NCBI GenBank assembly: GCA_037179335.1
Contig: JAKZHN010000008.1
Span: forward strand, 62,001-126,000
Length of the DNA: 64,000 nt
DNA from: Cyclaneusma minus
Lineage: Eukaryota > Ascomycota > Leotiomycetes > Marthamycetales > Marthamycetaceae
Reading direction: 5' to 3'
Part shown: one piece after another, positions 49,929-61,492 of the stretch
Layout of the letters: every line of letters starts with the position of its first letter
Numbering within the stretch: position 1 is the stretch's first letter
Translations under genes and position numbers: made by a program
The notes under the pieces: generated by a model
Database searches by the model: none
The model's input: the letters and a program-made list of their open reading frames with translations, nothing else
What the model was told of the DNA's origin: nothing

Positions 49929-51884
49929 ATGTCGTCATCCCAGGAATACCAAGCCTCCTCGCCCATCTCGACTGGCCATTCAAGACGGCGCTCGCGCTTC
50001 ACTTACAAGCACCTCTCCCAACTTGCGACTTCTTCGACGACATGCCCCCTCCGTGTCATCGCGCATATCGACCTCGATGCCTTTTACGCCCAATGTGAGA
50101 TGGTCCGTTTGGGCATCCCAGACGACAAGCCACTCGCTGTTCAACAGTGGCAGGGCCTCATAGCCATCAACTACCCGGCGCGCAAGTTCGGATTGAATCG
50201 ACATGTTACAATTACAGAGGCGAAGAAGCTCTGCCCAGAGTTGATATGCCAGCATGTTGCGACGTGGAAAGAGGGAGAGGCGACCTGGGGCTATCACGAC
50301 GATGCATTCGCCAATATCGCAACCCACAAGGTCTCGCTGGATCCATATCGCTTACAGTGCAGACGTATCCTGGCCTGCATCAAGGATTCCTTACCGGCGT
50401 CCGTACGAAAGGTAGAGAAGGCAAGCATTGATGAAGTTTTCCTTGATCTCTCCGCACAGGTCCATTCAATCCTTCTCGAGCGATTCCCAGAGCTCTCTCT
50501 CCCGGCTCCGTATGATGACCCTAGCGAAAGCCTTCCTATGCCACCGACGACAGCTCTAGACTGGCAGGCAGACGCACTGGTGGATGTCGACGAACACGAA
50601 AAAGAAGAGGATGACCCCGATTGGGACGACATCGTAATTCTCATTGGGTCAGAAATCGTTCGCGCTGTTCGCCAGAGCATCTATGAGCAGCAGAAATACA
50701 CATGCTCGGCCGGGATCGCACGAAATAAGATGTTGGCAAAACTAGGCTCTGCTCATCGCAAGCCAAACCAGCAGACCGTTATTCGAAATCGAGCCGTACA
50801 ACAATTCTTGAGCGAATTCAAGTTTACCAAAATTCGCAACCTCGGAGGTAAACTAGGCGACCAAATTGTGGCATCCTTTGAGACGGACACGGTCAAGGAC
50901 CTCCTGAATTTCCCAATTGAGCAGTTGAAACAGAAGCTAGGTGATGAAACCGGCGTCTGGGTTCATCAAGTTATCCGAGGAATAGACAACAGCGAGGTCA
51001 ATCCGAGAACACAGATCAAATCGATGCTATCTGCAAAGTCATTCAGACCAAGTATCAATACTCCGGAACAGGCAACTCGATGGCTACATATCTTTGCCGC
51101 AGACATCTACGCACGACTGGTGGAAGAAGGCGTTGTTGAGAACAAACGACGGCCAAAGACTATGAACCTGCACTATCGCCAGGGAGCGCAAACCAGAGCA
51201 CGATCGTGCCCTATACCTCTTGCCAAGAAATTAGATGCAGGTGTGTTGTTTGACCTAGCAAAGAACCTCCTTGGCCAAATCATCCTAGAGGGTCGAGTAT
51301 GGCCTTGCGCAAACCTGAGTCTCGCCGTAGCAGGATTTGAAGATGGTATCACCGGCAACATGAGCATAGGGAGTTTCCTAGTGAAGGGTGACGAGGCCAA
51401 AGCTCTTCCGAATAGTTCACCAAAATCCGACAAGAGTGAAAGCCGGCCTGAGAAGAGAAGACGAGTCGACGATGGTGGCATTACGAGATTCTTTTCGAAG
51501 ATCGACAGTGTCGAGGACCATGACGACGAGTTTGGTTCCCAACAGACTTCCGAAGATCCGACTGATACGCCAGACAACAAGAAGGCTGGTGGCCCTGGTA
51601 GTGAAGAAGGTCCCGCCAACAAGACGAATTCGCCTGGCAAGTCACCTCTTCAGCAAGCCTCACTTGAGCAGTACACATGTTCTCGGTGCAGTGCCGTCAT
51701 GGACTCAGACGAGGATTTGCAAAGTCACAACGATTGGCACTTTGCCAAAGACCTTCAGGCGGAAGACCATGCCCAGGTTGCTCCAAAGAAACCCATTCAG
51801 AAACCCAAACCTACTGCGACCAAGAAGTCTGCCGCTTCGGCCAAAGTTGAGAAAGGTCAAAGTAAGCTCGCCTTTGGACGCTGA
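49929..51884 (+). CDS. RAD30: DNA polymerase eta (translesion, Y family)
   Basis: An intronless 651-residue protein. It inserts bases opposite UV photoproducts such as thymine dimers at stalled forks in the nucleus. The Y-family palm has AHIDLDAFYAQCE (catalytic Asp48) and KASIDEVFLDLS (Asp168, Glu169). The fingers hold WQGLIAINYPARKFGLNR, a polymerase eta signature. The little-finger/thumb region follows (CSAGIARNKMLAKLGS; KFTKIRNLGGKLGD). The C-terminus is charged and disordered (PEKRRRVDDGG). It carries a UBZ-type ubiquitin-binding zinc finger with Cys584, Cys587, His600 and His604, and ends in a basic tail with QSKLAF (residues 644–649), similar to a degenerate PCNA-binding motif. The length is usual for ascomycete orthologues. 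The start fits the family, whose N-terminus precedes the HIDLDAFY motif by 30–50 residues. Confidence 0.95.
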   Translation: MSSSQEYQASSPISTGHSRRRSRFTYKHLSQLATSSTTCPLRVIAHIDLDAFYAQCEMVRLGIPDDKPLAVQQWQGLIAINYPARKFGLNRHVTITEAKKLCPELICQHVATWKEGEATWGYHDDAFANIATHKVSLDPYRLQCRRILACIKDSLPASVRKVEKASIDEVFLDLSAQVHSILLERFPELSLPAPYDDPSESLPMPPTTALDWQADALVDVDEHEKEEDDPDWDDIVILIGSEIVRAVRQSIYEQQKYTCSAGIARNKMLAKLGSAHRKPNQQTVIRNRAVQQFLSEFKFTKIRNLGGKLGDQIVASFETDTVKDLLNFPIEQLKQKLGDETGVWVHQVIRGIDNSEVNPRTQIKSMLSAKSFRPSINTPEQATRWLHIFAADIYARLVEEGVVENKRRPKTMNLHYRQGAQTRARSCPIPLAKKLDAGVLFDLAKNLLGQIILEGRVWPCANLSLAVAGFEDGITGNMSIGSFLVKGDEAKALPNSSPKSDKSESRPEKRRRVDDGGITRFFSKIDSVEDHDDEFGSQQTSEDPTDTPDNKKAGGPGSEEGPANKTNSPGKSPLQQASLEQYTCSRCSAVMDSDEDLQSHNDWHFAKDLQAEDHAQVAPKKPIQKPKPTATKKSAASAKVEKGQSKLAFGR

Positions 51885-54800
51885 TCCTTCAGCCCTACAA
51901 TCGATGCCCGTCCATATTCGGACATACGGCGGTGAGTCCGTAATTTGCGGGTCATGGGACAAACGCTATTTACTGCCGTGCCGGCTTTACAAAACAGGTA
52001 CCGAAGCATAAAGCACACAGATCTCAAATCGCCCTGTCGATACGGATTGCCCTCCTCCGCCAGAATTTTACGGCATTGAGGACGTACCGATGATACTAGG
52101 CAGTCGTAGTTTCAAGATCAAGGACTTATGCCGTATGATCTGGGCGAAATAAAGCGACTGGGAGCTCACTTTGATATCCGAGGTCCTCCCTGGTTTCGCC
52201 CATCTTCCAGCACTCTGCCTGTGCCACAACCACTCGACATTTACCTCCGAAATATGTGAACAGTCAGACCAGCGTGTGATCCGATCATCACATCCACGGA
52301 CTGTGACTGTGACGTGCCCTAACACACCAGCCGTTCAGGCTGACACGCTACGTGGTGGGGGCTGGCGGGCTAGGAGACAGTCGCATGTTTTTGGGTTTCG
52401 GCGCCTCGAACATGAAGTTATGAAATTCAGCGGGGTCGGTCCATGGTTTTATGTTGTTGGCACACTCATGGCCTTCGGGCAGGGAAGTGAAGCCCAAGAG
52501 GTCCATGATTGGGAGAATGCGATTATAGCATTGCGCAAATACTTTTGTATGGTACGCCACTCGGCGACGATGTGGTGTGTTCTGGAATATCAAAAGAATG
52601 ATATTCAACCTGATCTGGCCCAATCGTGTGTCCCACCTTCTTCGTACTCCTTTGATGGTTTTGATGAGTTCGGAAACCCACGGTAAGAAGTTGAGAAGCG
52701 CACTTTTCTTTTCGTTTCAAGGACGCATCTCAGCATGCACCTCTTCCCAGATTCTGCACGAATATGAAGGCATCGTATCATTCAACCCCTCGCTCCCAGA
52801 CCTCCCGAGAGGAGTCGCAGAAACAGGTCGACCCAAGCTGGCTAGCCTCGACAGAAGCAACGTGGAAGACGAGGATCACGATGATCGATCGAGTGATTCC
52901 CTAACGACCGTTTTCGCTCATACCCAGCCACCGCTGTCATCGCGCCGCGATCTACGATATATTCCGACGCAGTACCTGTTCCTTGACCACCATGTACATG
53001 TATAGAAATGCGGATGCCGGCCTTCGAAATCCCCGGATCAATTCATTCCTCGTCGGCTCAATCTTGGGCAAAGAGGTTGGGGGGTGATGCCGTCACTTGG
53101 TTTCACAAAACCTCAGGGTCCATGCCAAGAAAACCTTGTATCGCTGCTGCCCGGGCACCTTGTCCCACTTTTCTCATGTTAAGAGCCCAAGAAAAGTCAT
53201 CGCTGCGTTGACCGAGGGGTCCGGCTTCTTCCATCAGGACCATGGCCGACTCAACAGAAATTGACCGGTCTTTTAGCGCTTTTGTGAGCCCGAGACCGCA
53301 GCTGGCAGTTTGTCACCCCGTGATGCCCGGTGCCCCTCAAGCGACTTCCTGGAATCGCCGCCGACAGCGTTTGAAAATCGGAATAGTTATTCCCTCTCTA
53401 AAACCTGGCTTCAGCGCATGCTCATAAACAGGCCAGACTCGAGCAGAAAAATACACATGCTTCTGGAACATGACTGACGTTGAACTGGGCGGTACTGATG
53501 TACATCTAGTCACTGGTGTCTGGAACGATAGAGTGTGCTCGTGTCGATCGATGCCCGACAAGCGGCAAGGCCGCCACGCCACACAACCCTGCGTTGATGC
53601 CCAAAGCACTTGCACCCAAAGCTTCGTCGCAACGGCCCAAGTCCAAATGCGTCAAGACTTCTTGCCAGTTGAACGAAGGCCCTATGTTCGAGGATGAATC
53701 CAATTCGACTGCACTCTGGAGAGAGAGTCAAGAAGTTGAAAGGCTGACTTTTAACTTTCAGGGCCCAAGATTGAATCGCCGACGCCTCATCAAGAAAAAA
53801 AGACCAGATGGATCGCCCAGGATCAGCATGAAGAAACACTGTGGTGTCCCCAAAGAGGCAGAAATAAGGAAATCATTACATAGCGTGTGCTAGAAAGCGA
53901 ATCGGCAGCCGTTGCAAACGTGAAAGGCCCTGCATTTGTGCCCGCATCCTTGATCTTGGGTCGTGAGAAGACTGCCGTGGCATGCTGAGTTGTTCCCGCG
54001 CCAGCATGCTGCAGACCGCTTATGGGGATAGGGTAGGCAGAACGGTGCTCTTCAATGTGCCGCCCGATGAAGATGTCATTCTACAGGGCAGAGTCGGGGT
54101 GACAGGTCAAAAATGTGACGGCGACGGCACTTTTGACGTTGGAGCTTTCCAGGTAGGGGCCCGATTTTAATCTTCGATCGAGACAGGCAGTCCCTGACTC
54201 TCGCTGTCACGGTCAATTTGAAGAACAGTTTGCTTAAGATGGCTGTCCTCCCAGACCGTGTCTCCAATCCTAAACTTTCAACGCGAAACCCGGCGATACT
54301 TGGACACCACCTCACCCGCTGGCACCACCCTGCAAGGCGCCGAGGAAACGAAAAAAGATACCGAGTGACTTTTGTGCTCACCACCGCGCCCTACCGAACT
54401 CTCAAGTCTTTGCCCCTCCGCCCCTCCGTCGTCGTACGAGGCTCCGAGATCGAACTTCATGCAAATACAGGGTGTCTCTCGAAACGACAGCATCAACATC
54501 AGTAACAACATCGACACCAACTACCAACCCTTCAACACCGGGCCGCCTCGTCCACCAGCCCTACAAACCCTTGTGCCGAATTCTAGTCGTTTCTGCGACT
54601 CCGATCCGTCGTGATCCATTGTCGTCCTCAGCACCATCGCAGTCTAAATCCAGTATCAAAGTATAAGGCGGCAAGCTGAGCTAAGCCTGACTTGTCGTGA
54701 GGCAGGCTCCATCTTTACATTTAGCGTCACCGAGAAAGTCCTCCCGTACAATCGACCTTTCCATACCGCGTTTTTCCCCTCACCACCAGACATCAACAAC

Positions 54801-55348
54801 CTCGCATCGCTCGAAACACTACACGCACTATCGTTACGCCCACCATCATCGCTGCCACGCCAACCCGAGACCTGCACGCCTGCCGTGAGCCTGCACCGGG
54901 TCTCATCGTCTCAAGACGAGCTTGACTTTGCGGATTCACCGCCGCCGCCAACTCATCAGCTGCAACGGTCGTCTGCTGTCTGCTTGGTCGCTCAGTTTCA
55001 TAGAACGCACTAGTCCAAAGACTATTCGTCCGGGTGCTTCTTTCCAGACCCCGACAGTCACCCGGTCCTTGGATCTGCCTCATTCTTGCTACCCTTTTGG
55101 ACCAAGCCTTGGTTCTGGTCTACCATCTTCCGTGACATCGGTCTTGCCACTTGCACCGCATAGCCCCTCCGTTGGGCTCGAGCACAAAGATCCTTCCCAG
55201 GCCACGTTGTCCAGTAGTCTGAACTCTGCTGCTTTCCTCCGAGCATATCTTCCTGCGAAGTCCCCCGCTTCACCAAAAATCTCTAAACGCTTTTGTCTCA
55301 TTACACGAAACCCATTACTTCTCAACCGATTCCGCACACACATTCACA
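51885..55348. other. long interval including the RfeG 5' region
   Basis: No gene was recognised between the polymerase and RfeG. Frames at 52,171–52,686 (plus) and 53,337–53,839 (minus) lack domains. From about 54,400 the sequence becomes C/T-rich on the plus strand (CCACCAGCC, TCCCC, CACCATC), typical of a fungal promoter and long 5' leader for the RfeG gene. Confidence 0.45.
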
Positions 55349-56490
55349 ATGTCGCGACCCAGTCGGAATCCTGTACCTCGTACGAATGAGTATTTCGTTC
55401 CTAAGGATGGTATCGATAGAGAGGTCATTACGGCCGACATCTGTCGATATCTAGGGAATGATGCTCTTGTACGACCTGGCAGATACGAGAACCCACAAAC
55501 GAGACAATCGACAGAGGGGTACTTCATCACGGCCTACAGGAATCTCACAACGGTATGCAGGTTGATCCCCCGACTGAGTTACTGGTGCTAATTCAGAACA
55601 GGAGATGATAGCAGATCTAAAGGCAGATTCTCAAAGATGGGACACCGAAAGGCGTCAAACAGCATCTAGAGGACAGCCTTCTGGAGGTACAACACCGGTG
55701 CGAGAGGCGCCGACAGCAGTTCGAAAATCTAACATGAGTCCATTAGTCGAGTATCGCGCATCTACGACACATCAGTCTCGACAGTACTATGGCCCATCTG
55801 AACCCAGCGGACCTACACCCACTTCCAATTATGGAGCACCAAACGTTGCAAGTCAAGGTCAAATCTTTGAGCAAGGCATACCTACCACGTATGCCTCGAC
55901 AAGCAACGGTTACGCTTCTGCATCGTCAAGCAATGGTTACCCTTCTCATGGTTCCCATGGATCTCAGCCTGTATCATCAGGTTATTCAGGATATGCTACA
56001 CCCGATAGCAGCAACTATTATGTGTCCGGAGCCGACATGAGAGTACAGCAATCTACAAATCAGGCTCAACCCAGGACAGTTTACGCCCAGCCAAGTGCTC
56101 CCTCCTACAGTAGTCACTCAGCTGCAGAGACTACTCGCGGAGGCACTAGCTACTACTCTTCTGGACCATCCCCCTCCCAAGCAAATGTGTCGTACCCCGC
56201 CGCTCAACAACAACCGTCGGATCCCTTTTACGGTCGTGGTGCGTACACAAGCCGGCAGCATTCATTGCCAAGTCACCGTGTTATCCGATGAATATATATC
56301 TAACCTTACAGGCAAACACGCAGGTTCAACATCCAACTACGACACGGACATGTATAACACTCCTTCCTACAGCAATGGCCCTAGCGTTTCCGGGACTTCT
56401 GCCGCCCCCTCATCCTCAAGGAGGAGAGACGTGAGAGACGTGAGAGACGATCGTGATGATCGCGATAGCCATCGTCGACGCCATCGTTGA
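55349..56490 (+). CDS. rfeG: RfeG-like putative transcription regulator
   Basis: Three exons, 55,349–55,552, 55,602–56,238 and 56,312–56,490, give 339 residues. Introns are 49 nt (GTATGC…ACAG) and 73 nt (GTGCGT…ACAG), and both junctions restore family sequence (YRNLTT|EMIADLK; FYGRG|KHAGS). The conserved N-terminal domain (about 1–90) contains NEYFVPKDGIDREVITADICRYLG and DALVRPGRYENPQT, the pattern annotated as transcription factor RfeG in aspergilli. Residues about 100–280 are low-complexity Ser/Tyr/Gln/Gly (SSNGYPSHGSHG, SYYSSGPSPSQ). The C-terminus is Arg/Asp-rich (RRRDVRDVRDDRDDRDSHR), which suggests RNA or nuclear association. No classical DNA-binding domain is visible, so the transcription-factor label rests on family annotation. 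Confidence 0.88.
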
Positions 56491-58177
56491 CAGAATCAAA
56501 CCCGGATAAAGCCCTGGAACTTCCATGCGGATATGATGGCTGTCATATGTTTACCGCCGGGACATTTTTCTCTTTTCTGTTGCCGAGGATATTTCTTTCC
56601 TGGACTTTTCCACAAGGCTTTCCCAAGGATTCAAGACCCAGCCCAGGATGTATTCCACAATGGAGAAGTGATGTCATTGCCCGACTCACTGGATCGTCGT
56701 GCGTCCCGAGCACTGACTGGCTCACAAGAGCAATGTACCATTATGTGCACAGTCGAAGCTTCCTGCTTCGAAAGGTATCCTGTCTGTTTATCAATCCCAG
56801 GGTTTCATTATGGCCGCTTCCACTCAAGGATTATACGCTCCAATGGATACTGCCTATGATGTTTTGGCTGCCCAAGCCTCGATGATTTTGCCGGAGACCT
56901 GTTCACTTGAGCCATCTGCCCATGATGGAGTTTACTCTTCAGGATTGCATGATATAATGTCACGACCCGTTGCTCCGGAGTTCCAAGGGGTTTTGCTTGG
57001 CGTTGCCGCCGGAAAGGTTGTCTTATGATACCATCTGCCAGGATTATGCCCATGGAGCTTGCGCGGATTCTGCCGTGGAGCTTTTTCGTACCAGTCGTGT
57101 TGGTTCATTTGCTTTCCTGTCCTCTTTGTTTCATTCCACTTGTTCCCCTCGAGGACGGTTGTCTGGATAAAGTGGTGAGGTTGCATCATTGAGAAAGGGA
57201 GGATGTTGTCGAATTCGTGGTTGGATCCCGGGCTTACGAAGGAACGAGAGGAGGAGCATTTTATCGGCGCATGGAGGACAACGTCGCATTGCTCGTCCAG
57301 TTTGTATATATCACTTGCATACCACAGCGCTGGTTGGAGTTTCACTACAATGGCTGACGGATACTTGATGCGAGAAACACATACATGGACGCACAAAACT
57401 CATGGACCTAACTTTTTCTTTTATCTTCCTTCTACCTGCCACGCCGGACCTTATGTATCCTTGGACTACTAACCTTGATCGATCCTGAGGAGTCTGGTAT
57501 ACCATCAAATTTTCCTCGCTGTTTTTTTTTTTCCTTTCTACCTCTTATTCACCTTCTCAGATCCGCAATGGTCCCCTTCCCTGGACACTCTATCTCCGAT
57601 TGGTTCCTGCGCCAGAGCTTGCTTTGATACGGACTCTTTCCAGGGCATCCAGGAGTTTCTTGTGGTTCCCGCCATCATCTCTCTACCCCGTCTTCTTTTC
57701 CTATGCGTCGCGGCCTTGCTTTCCTTGTTCTCTGTCGCCATTTCACGTTTTCACTACAACACTTCACATCCTGGTCTGGCATCAAATTCCGGTCACCGCC
57801 ACACCTTGAAGACACGACTGAGCAAATACACCTTTTGTGTCCGCCCGAAGACTGCTGCAAGTGACTGGAACGGGAAAGAAATCCCAGCTGTCAAGAGTTT
57901 CCGTAATTTGCAATTTCTAATGGATAGATGGATGCTTGCTCACCAGGAATGTTGCCAGTTATAACTCCTCTTTGCTTAATATGACCTTAACTTCTCCCCA
58001 AAATTGCGAACCACTTCTCACAACTTGAAATCTGCAGTCCGTACCGTCTACCACCTCATCATGTCGCCACTTCAAAACTGCACGCCCAAAATCCTCCCCA
58101 ACATGCCCACGTTTCAGTCCAGTCCAGTCTCGTCCATCACACCAACTACCCCTATCCTCCCTCCTGCCCCTCCTTAC
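56491..58177. other. 3' flank of RfeG and gene-free interval
   Basis: No supportable gene. A plus-strand frame around 57,662–57,964 has a hydrophobic start (LPRLLFLCVAALLSLFSVAISRF) but begins at GTG without an upstream ATG or exon. Minus-strand frames at 56,932–57,396 show no domain. Confidence 0.45.
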
Positions 58178-58724
58178 TCACCTAAACTCCAAAACGCCCG
58201 AGCTCGTCATATTGATCTCAAAATCCTCCCACGCCCCACCCTCCCCCTCCCCCTCCACCAAACTCCTCTCCACCCCAGGCACCTCCACCGCAATACCCTC
58301 CTCCCTCACATCCTCACCATTCAGGCTCTCCACAATATGCTCCTGCACCGCCCTCTCCAATTCCTGGCGCGCTTGTCGCCTCTTCCTACTCACCTTTCGG
58401 CCGCTCCTGCAGCCGCGATGTGTGCGGAGTTTGGGACGTCCGAATTCGGTGAAGAAGTGCTTGATACGCGAGCAGATGCGCTCGAGAAGGCTTCGGGGAG
58501 ATGGTGAGGGTGGGAGCGGGAGTGGGGTTTGGTGGCTGGGATGTTTTGTCAGTGCTGCCGGTGTGAAAATGGAGGGAGCTGGGTACGCACTGAGACTTTG
58601 TGTGCTTGTTTCGCATAGCTCGCCGACGCTTGAGGCGGGCTTTCTTGGCGTCGCTGTGTGGACGAGGCGTTCGTGCGGGTTTAGGGGCAGCGAGAGCTGG
58701 TGCTTGGGAGTTGGGAGGTGGCAT
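58178..58724 (-). CDS. small basic/acidic protein, unknown function
   Basis: Exons 58,724–58,591 and 58,535–58,178 join (donor CA|GTGCGT, acceptor ATCCCAG, 55-nt intron) to give 163 residues. The N-terminus is Pro/Ala-rich, followed by a strongly basic stretch at about 26–44 (KKARLKRRRAMRNKHTKS) that looks like a nuclear localisation signal. The middle (SLLERICSRIKHFFTEFGRPK) may form a helix. A second basic run (GRKVSRKRRQARQELERAVQEH) precedes an acidic tail (VEGEGEGGAWEDFEIN). I recognise no family. The splice is supported by frame and consensus sites only; unspliced frames on both sides are shorter or less plausible. Confidence 0.6.
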
Positions 58725-59147
58725 GGTTTGTGGATGTTGTGTTTTCGGTTTGGAGAGTGAGAAGTTGGGTCGCTGCTGGATGACTGAGAGTGTTGAAGGT
58801 TGGATGGGCGATTGGCAGTTGGGGTTCTTTGCATTTGATCAAGATTGAAATGGAATGCCAACATGTGCATCAATTGTGTTGTGTGAGTTTCCTGCTGCCT
58901 AGCACCGGTGTCATGAACGACAGGTTCCTCCGAGCGATCGTGATAGGAAAGCACGCTGGATGCTCTTTCCTACTCCCTACCATGCCTCACCTCACTACAT
59001 CTCAGCTATCCTCGCACTGCGCAGATCGACTCCCAAATCCCAATTCCTCTAATTAACTAACATATCCCGAAGCCATTCAAGTTTCTAATTAATTTGGAAC
59101 TATTTCCCCCTGATGTTTGGTGAATGGTGATCCGTGAATATAGCCAA
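58725..59147. other. intergenic, promoter of the basic/acidic protein gene
   Basis: No gene seen; the minus-strand frame reaching 58,954 is an extension of the intron frame and is not needed. Confidence 0.5.
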
Positions 59148-59579
59148 CTAGATCCTCACCAAAGCATCCCCATAAGTATTCCCACTCTGCACCAACTCTC
59201 CCGATTTCAACACACACCGACCTCCCGGCGGATCAGTCACCGGATTCCACACCGCACCTGTGCATTCGGCTCCAAAGCCATTTGCGTTCCAGTTTTCGCA
59301 CGATCTAATTCAAATTCATTTCAAATTAGCAAAATCACTTACATCAAGGATGGGAATTTGAACATACTGGGCACAAGCAGCCGCACTCGTAGGTACGGAG
59401 GGTACGTCTAAGTCGGTGCCTTGGTTGAGATCGGTGCCGCAGAGGAGTTGGTAGTTGTGGCCGGAGTTTTGGGTCAGGATGAGATAACCGTTTGCGCCGG
59501 GGCAGGGGTCGCCGCAGGGGATCTGGGCGAAGGCGAGGGGAAGGAGGAGGGAGAGGCTGAAGAGGTGTGAGGTGTGCAT
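59148..59579 (-). CDS. small secreted PAN/Apple-like cysteine protein
   Basis: Exons 59,579–59,368 and 59,304–59,148 give 122 residues. The 63-nt intron uses donor GTATGT, a TGCTAAT branch word and acceptor TTAG. This splice is the only one that restores the run AAACAQ|SCENWNANGF and the rest of the family sequence; a nearby GTAAGT donor would break the frame. The signal peptide is MHTSHLFSLSLLLPLAFA. Seven cysteines (22, 26, 47, 69, 73, 85, 101) and the order YQLLCGTDL … CAQSC … ECTGAVWNP … CVLKSG resemble PAN/Apple-type domains of secreted fungal proteins, which bind carbohydrate or protein. It is probably extracellular. No relation to copies A–C was seen. Confidence 0.8.
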
Positions 59580-60264
59580 TGTTTTCTCTACTCAAGAGGG
59601 GTGGGTAGTTTCTGGTACTGGGAAAGGATGACAGTCGGAGGTGCTATTTATCATGAGAGTGTCATCATGTTCTCTGAACTGAGCCTCTAATCATAGGACT
59701 AAGATGTTGAAAACACAATGTCCGAGACATTTGCTATGAGGTGTGGAAGATATGCCTGTGGTGACTTTGGGAGTCGAGACTTTCAAAACTCGGAGGATCT
59801 GCTTATTGCGAAAGGATCAATTGCTAGTGATGGTCTTAGACATAGTCATTGAATATCGAACAGGTGGAACAGTGCACAGAGCATGGGATGGAACTTGTGG
59901 GGTACAGATTGCGGTTGAACGAGACGATGATGGGAAATGAAATGGCGGCTCAATGAAGCGTTCGGATGTCACGTTTTGCAACCGATGGTACAACGACAAC
60001 GTGGACGGTGCCTGAGCTCTTATTGAAGAAACCAATGTTGCAAAGTTTGTAGCACTCCGAGGCTCCGACAAATGATTTGAACTACATAACAGATCCACGT
60101 TATCTGTTTATACATGCCGCCAAATACACAGAGAGGGGTCGATGTCGCTGTTCTATAGTAGGTAGAAGGACCATCGCTTTCCTGGAGCTAATGCAATTAT
60201 GGTAGTGGTTTCTCCCCGGAAGTCCGAAAATCCCTTATGGGAAGTGTCACTAGGGAGTTCGCAT
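59580..60264. other. intergenic, promoter of the PAN-like gene and 3' flank of the AIG1-like gene
   Basis: No coding sequence was recognised; the short frames at 59,743–60,098 are not credible. Confidence 0.5.
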
Positions 60265-61148
60265 TCATTCCCCCTTGATGTTCGCTGGGGTGCTCCTCTT
60301 CTCCGCACCTTCAAGACCGTTGATGAGGCGGTAGAGCCACTTCAGCATCACAGTGCTGCCAGTCATCAGGAGAGCTGACGCAGTAAATAACATGGCACGT
60401 TGCGTCGTATCCAGAGCGTCGAATAGGGGGTAAGGGTACCTAGAGCGTGGAGTCAGCATACTTAATTCCTATTCAGATGGTCGCCGAGACTTACCATCCA
60501 TTCTTACTGTAGCAATGCTCTATCCAAGCCCAGTACAAGAAGGCGGTGACCGAAGAAAGACCCATTGCCGGCAAAGCGTGGATAGTCCAAGGCGGAGAAA
60601 AGAAGAGCAAATCAATAGCGAGGAGAATAGCCGGGGCGGCGTGGAAACCAAGATCTGGCAGCAGAGCAAGGTCGACATCAGGGGGCACAACTAAAGTTCT
60701 ACAAAACCTGTCAGTCATGTCTTATATCCTCACCATACACTTTGGCTACACACCTATCAATAGCACTCAACCCCCAATACAGCAAGCTAATCAAAACCTC
60801 CAGCGGAGCGCTACACACGCTCAACGCATTCTTGATCAAGAACAGCCTCGGATTCAGGGTCAAATCGGCTGCCAGACCAAAGGCAAAACTGGCAAGACTG
60901 ATGCTGAGGCCGATGATGGTGAGGAATTGCCAATGCCAGCCGTAACTATCGTTTACGTGGGTGGGGAACATGTTTAGGTAGTTGAAGCTGGCGAGAAAGC
61001 TGGTTAGGCCGAGCACATGTAGGATGGCTGAGGCACCGCGGGAGGGAGCGTCGAAGCGCTGTAACGGATGACGGGCCATCAGCTTCTTGGAAGCTTTTGA
61101 TGAGGCTTTGGATACCTCGTTGGAGGCTTGTGATATGGTGGAGGCCAT
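60265..61148 (-). CDS. FAR-17a/AIG1-like membrane protein (ADTRP/AIG1 hydrolase family)
   Basis: Three exons, 61,148–60,754, 60,707–60,495 and 60,439–60,265, give 260 residues. The introns are 46 nt (GTGTGT…CTGACAG) and 55 nt (GTAAGT…TAG). About five to six hydrophobic segments are visible (e.g. LHVLGLTSFLASFNYL, FLTIIGLSISLASFAFGL, APAILLAIDLLFF, ALLMTGSTVMLKWLY). In humans AIG1 and ADTRP are membrane threonine hydrolases of branched fatty-acid esters of hydroxy fatty acids, using a Thr–His pair. Here Thr77 in WHWQFLTIIG and His154 in LGFHAAPAILL occupy the matching positions. The C-terminal NGWYPYPLF motif is typical of fungal members. ATG at 61,148 is the first Met giving the usual N-terminus; an upstream in-frame Met adds 16 residues. 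It is divergent to the cyclophilin gene, with 344 bp between the ATGs. Confidence 0.88.
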
Positions 61149-61492
61149 GGTGGAGGAGGAGGCCGGATGATCTGGATAAAGAACTGATCTACTCAAGAAG
61201 TCGAAGAAAGCGATTTTAAAGGAAATCTAAGTGGAAAGTATCGTGAGTCGAGCTCCAGTCCCAGCCAAGCATTGAGCACGTGCGTCATACTTTTTGCAGC
61301 TCTTGCGCTAAGGTCTTGGCAACGGTACCAGCCTTATCGCCGATCGAATTTCTGTCTGTTAGACTGTTCCCAACCTCGAATGCGACATTGGAGCTATTGC
61401 CGCCTTCTTGAAGCTCGAGAAAGCTCGAGGAAGGGTCGAATATTCGCAGAAATAGGTCGGAACTCGCCCGCTCACCAATTCCACAGCGCGCC
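61149..61492. promoter_or_regulatory. shared divergent promoter region
   Basis: 344 bp separate the start codons of the AIG1-like gene (minus) and the WD40–cyclophilin gene (plus), so the two probably share promoter DNA. No specific operator was identified. Confidence 0.5.
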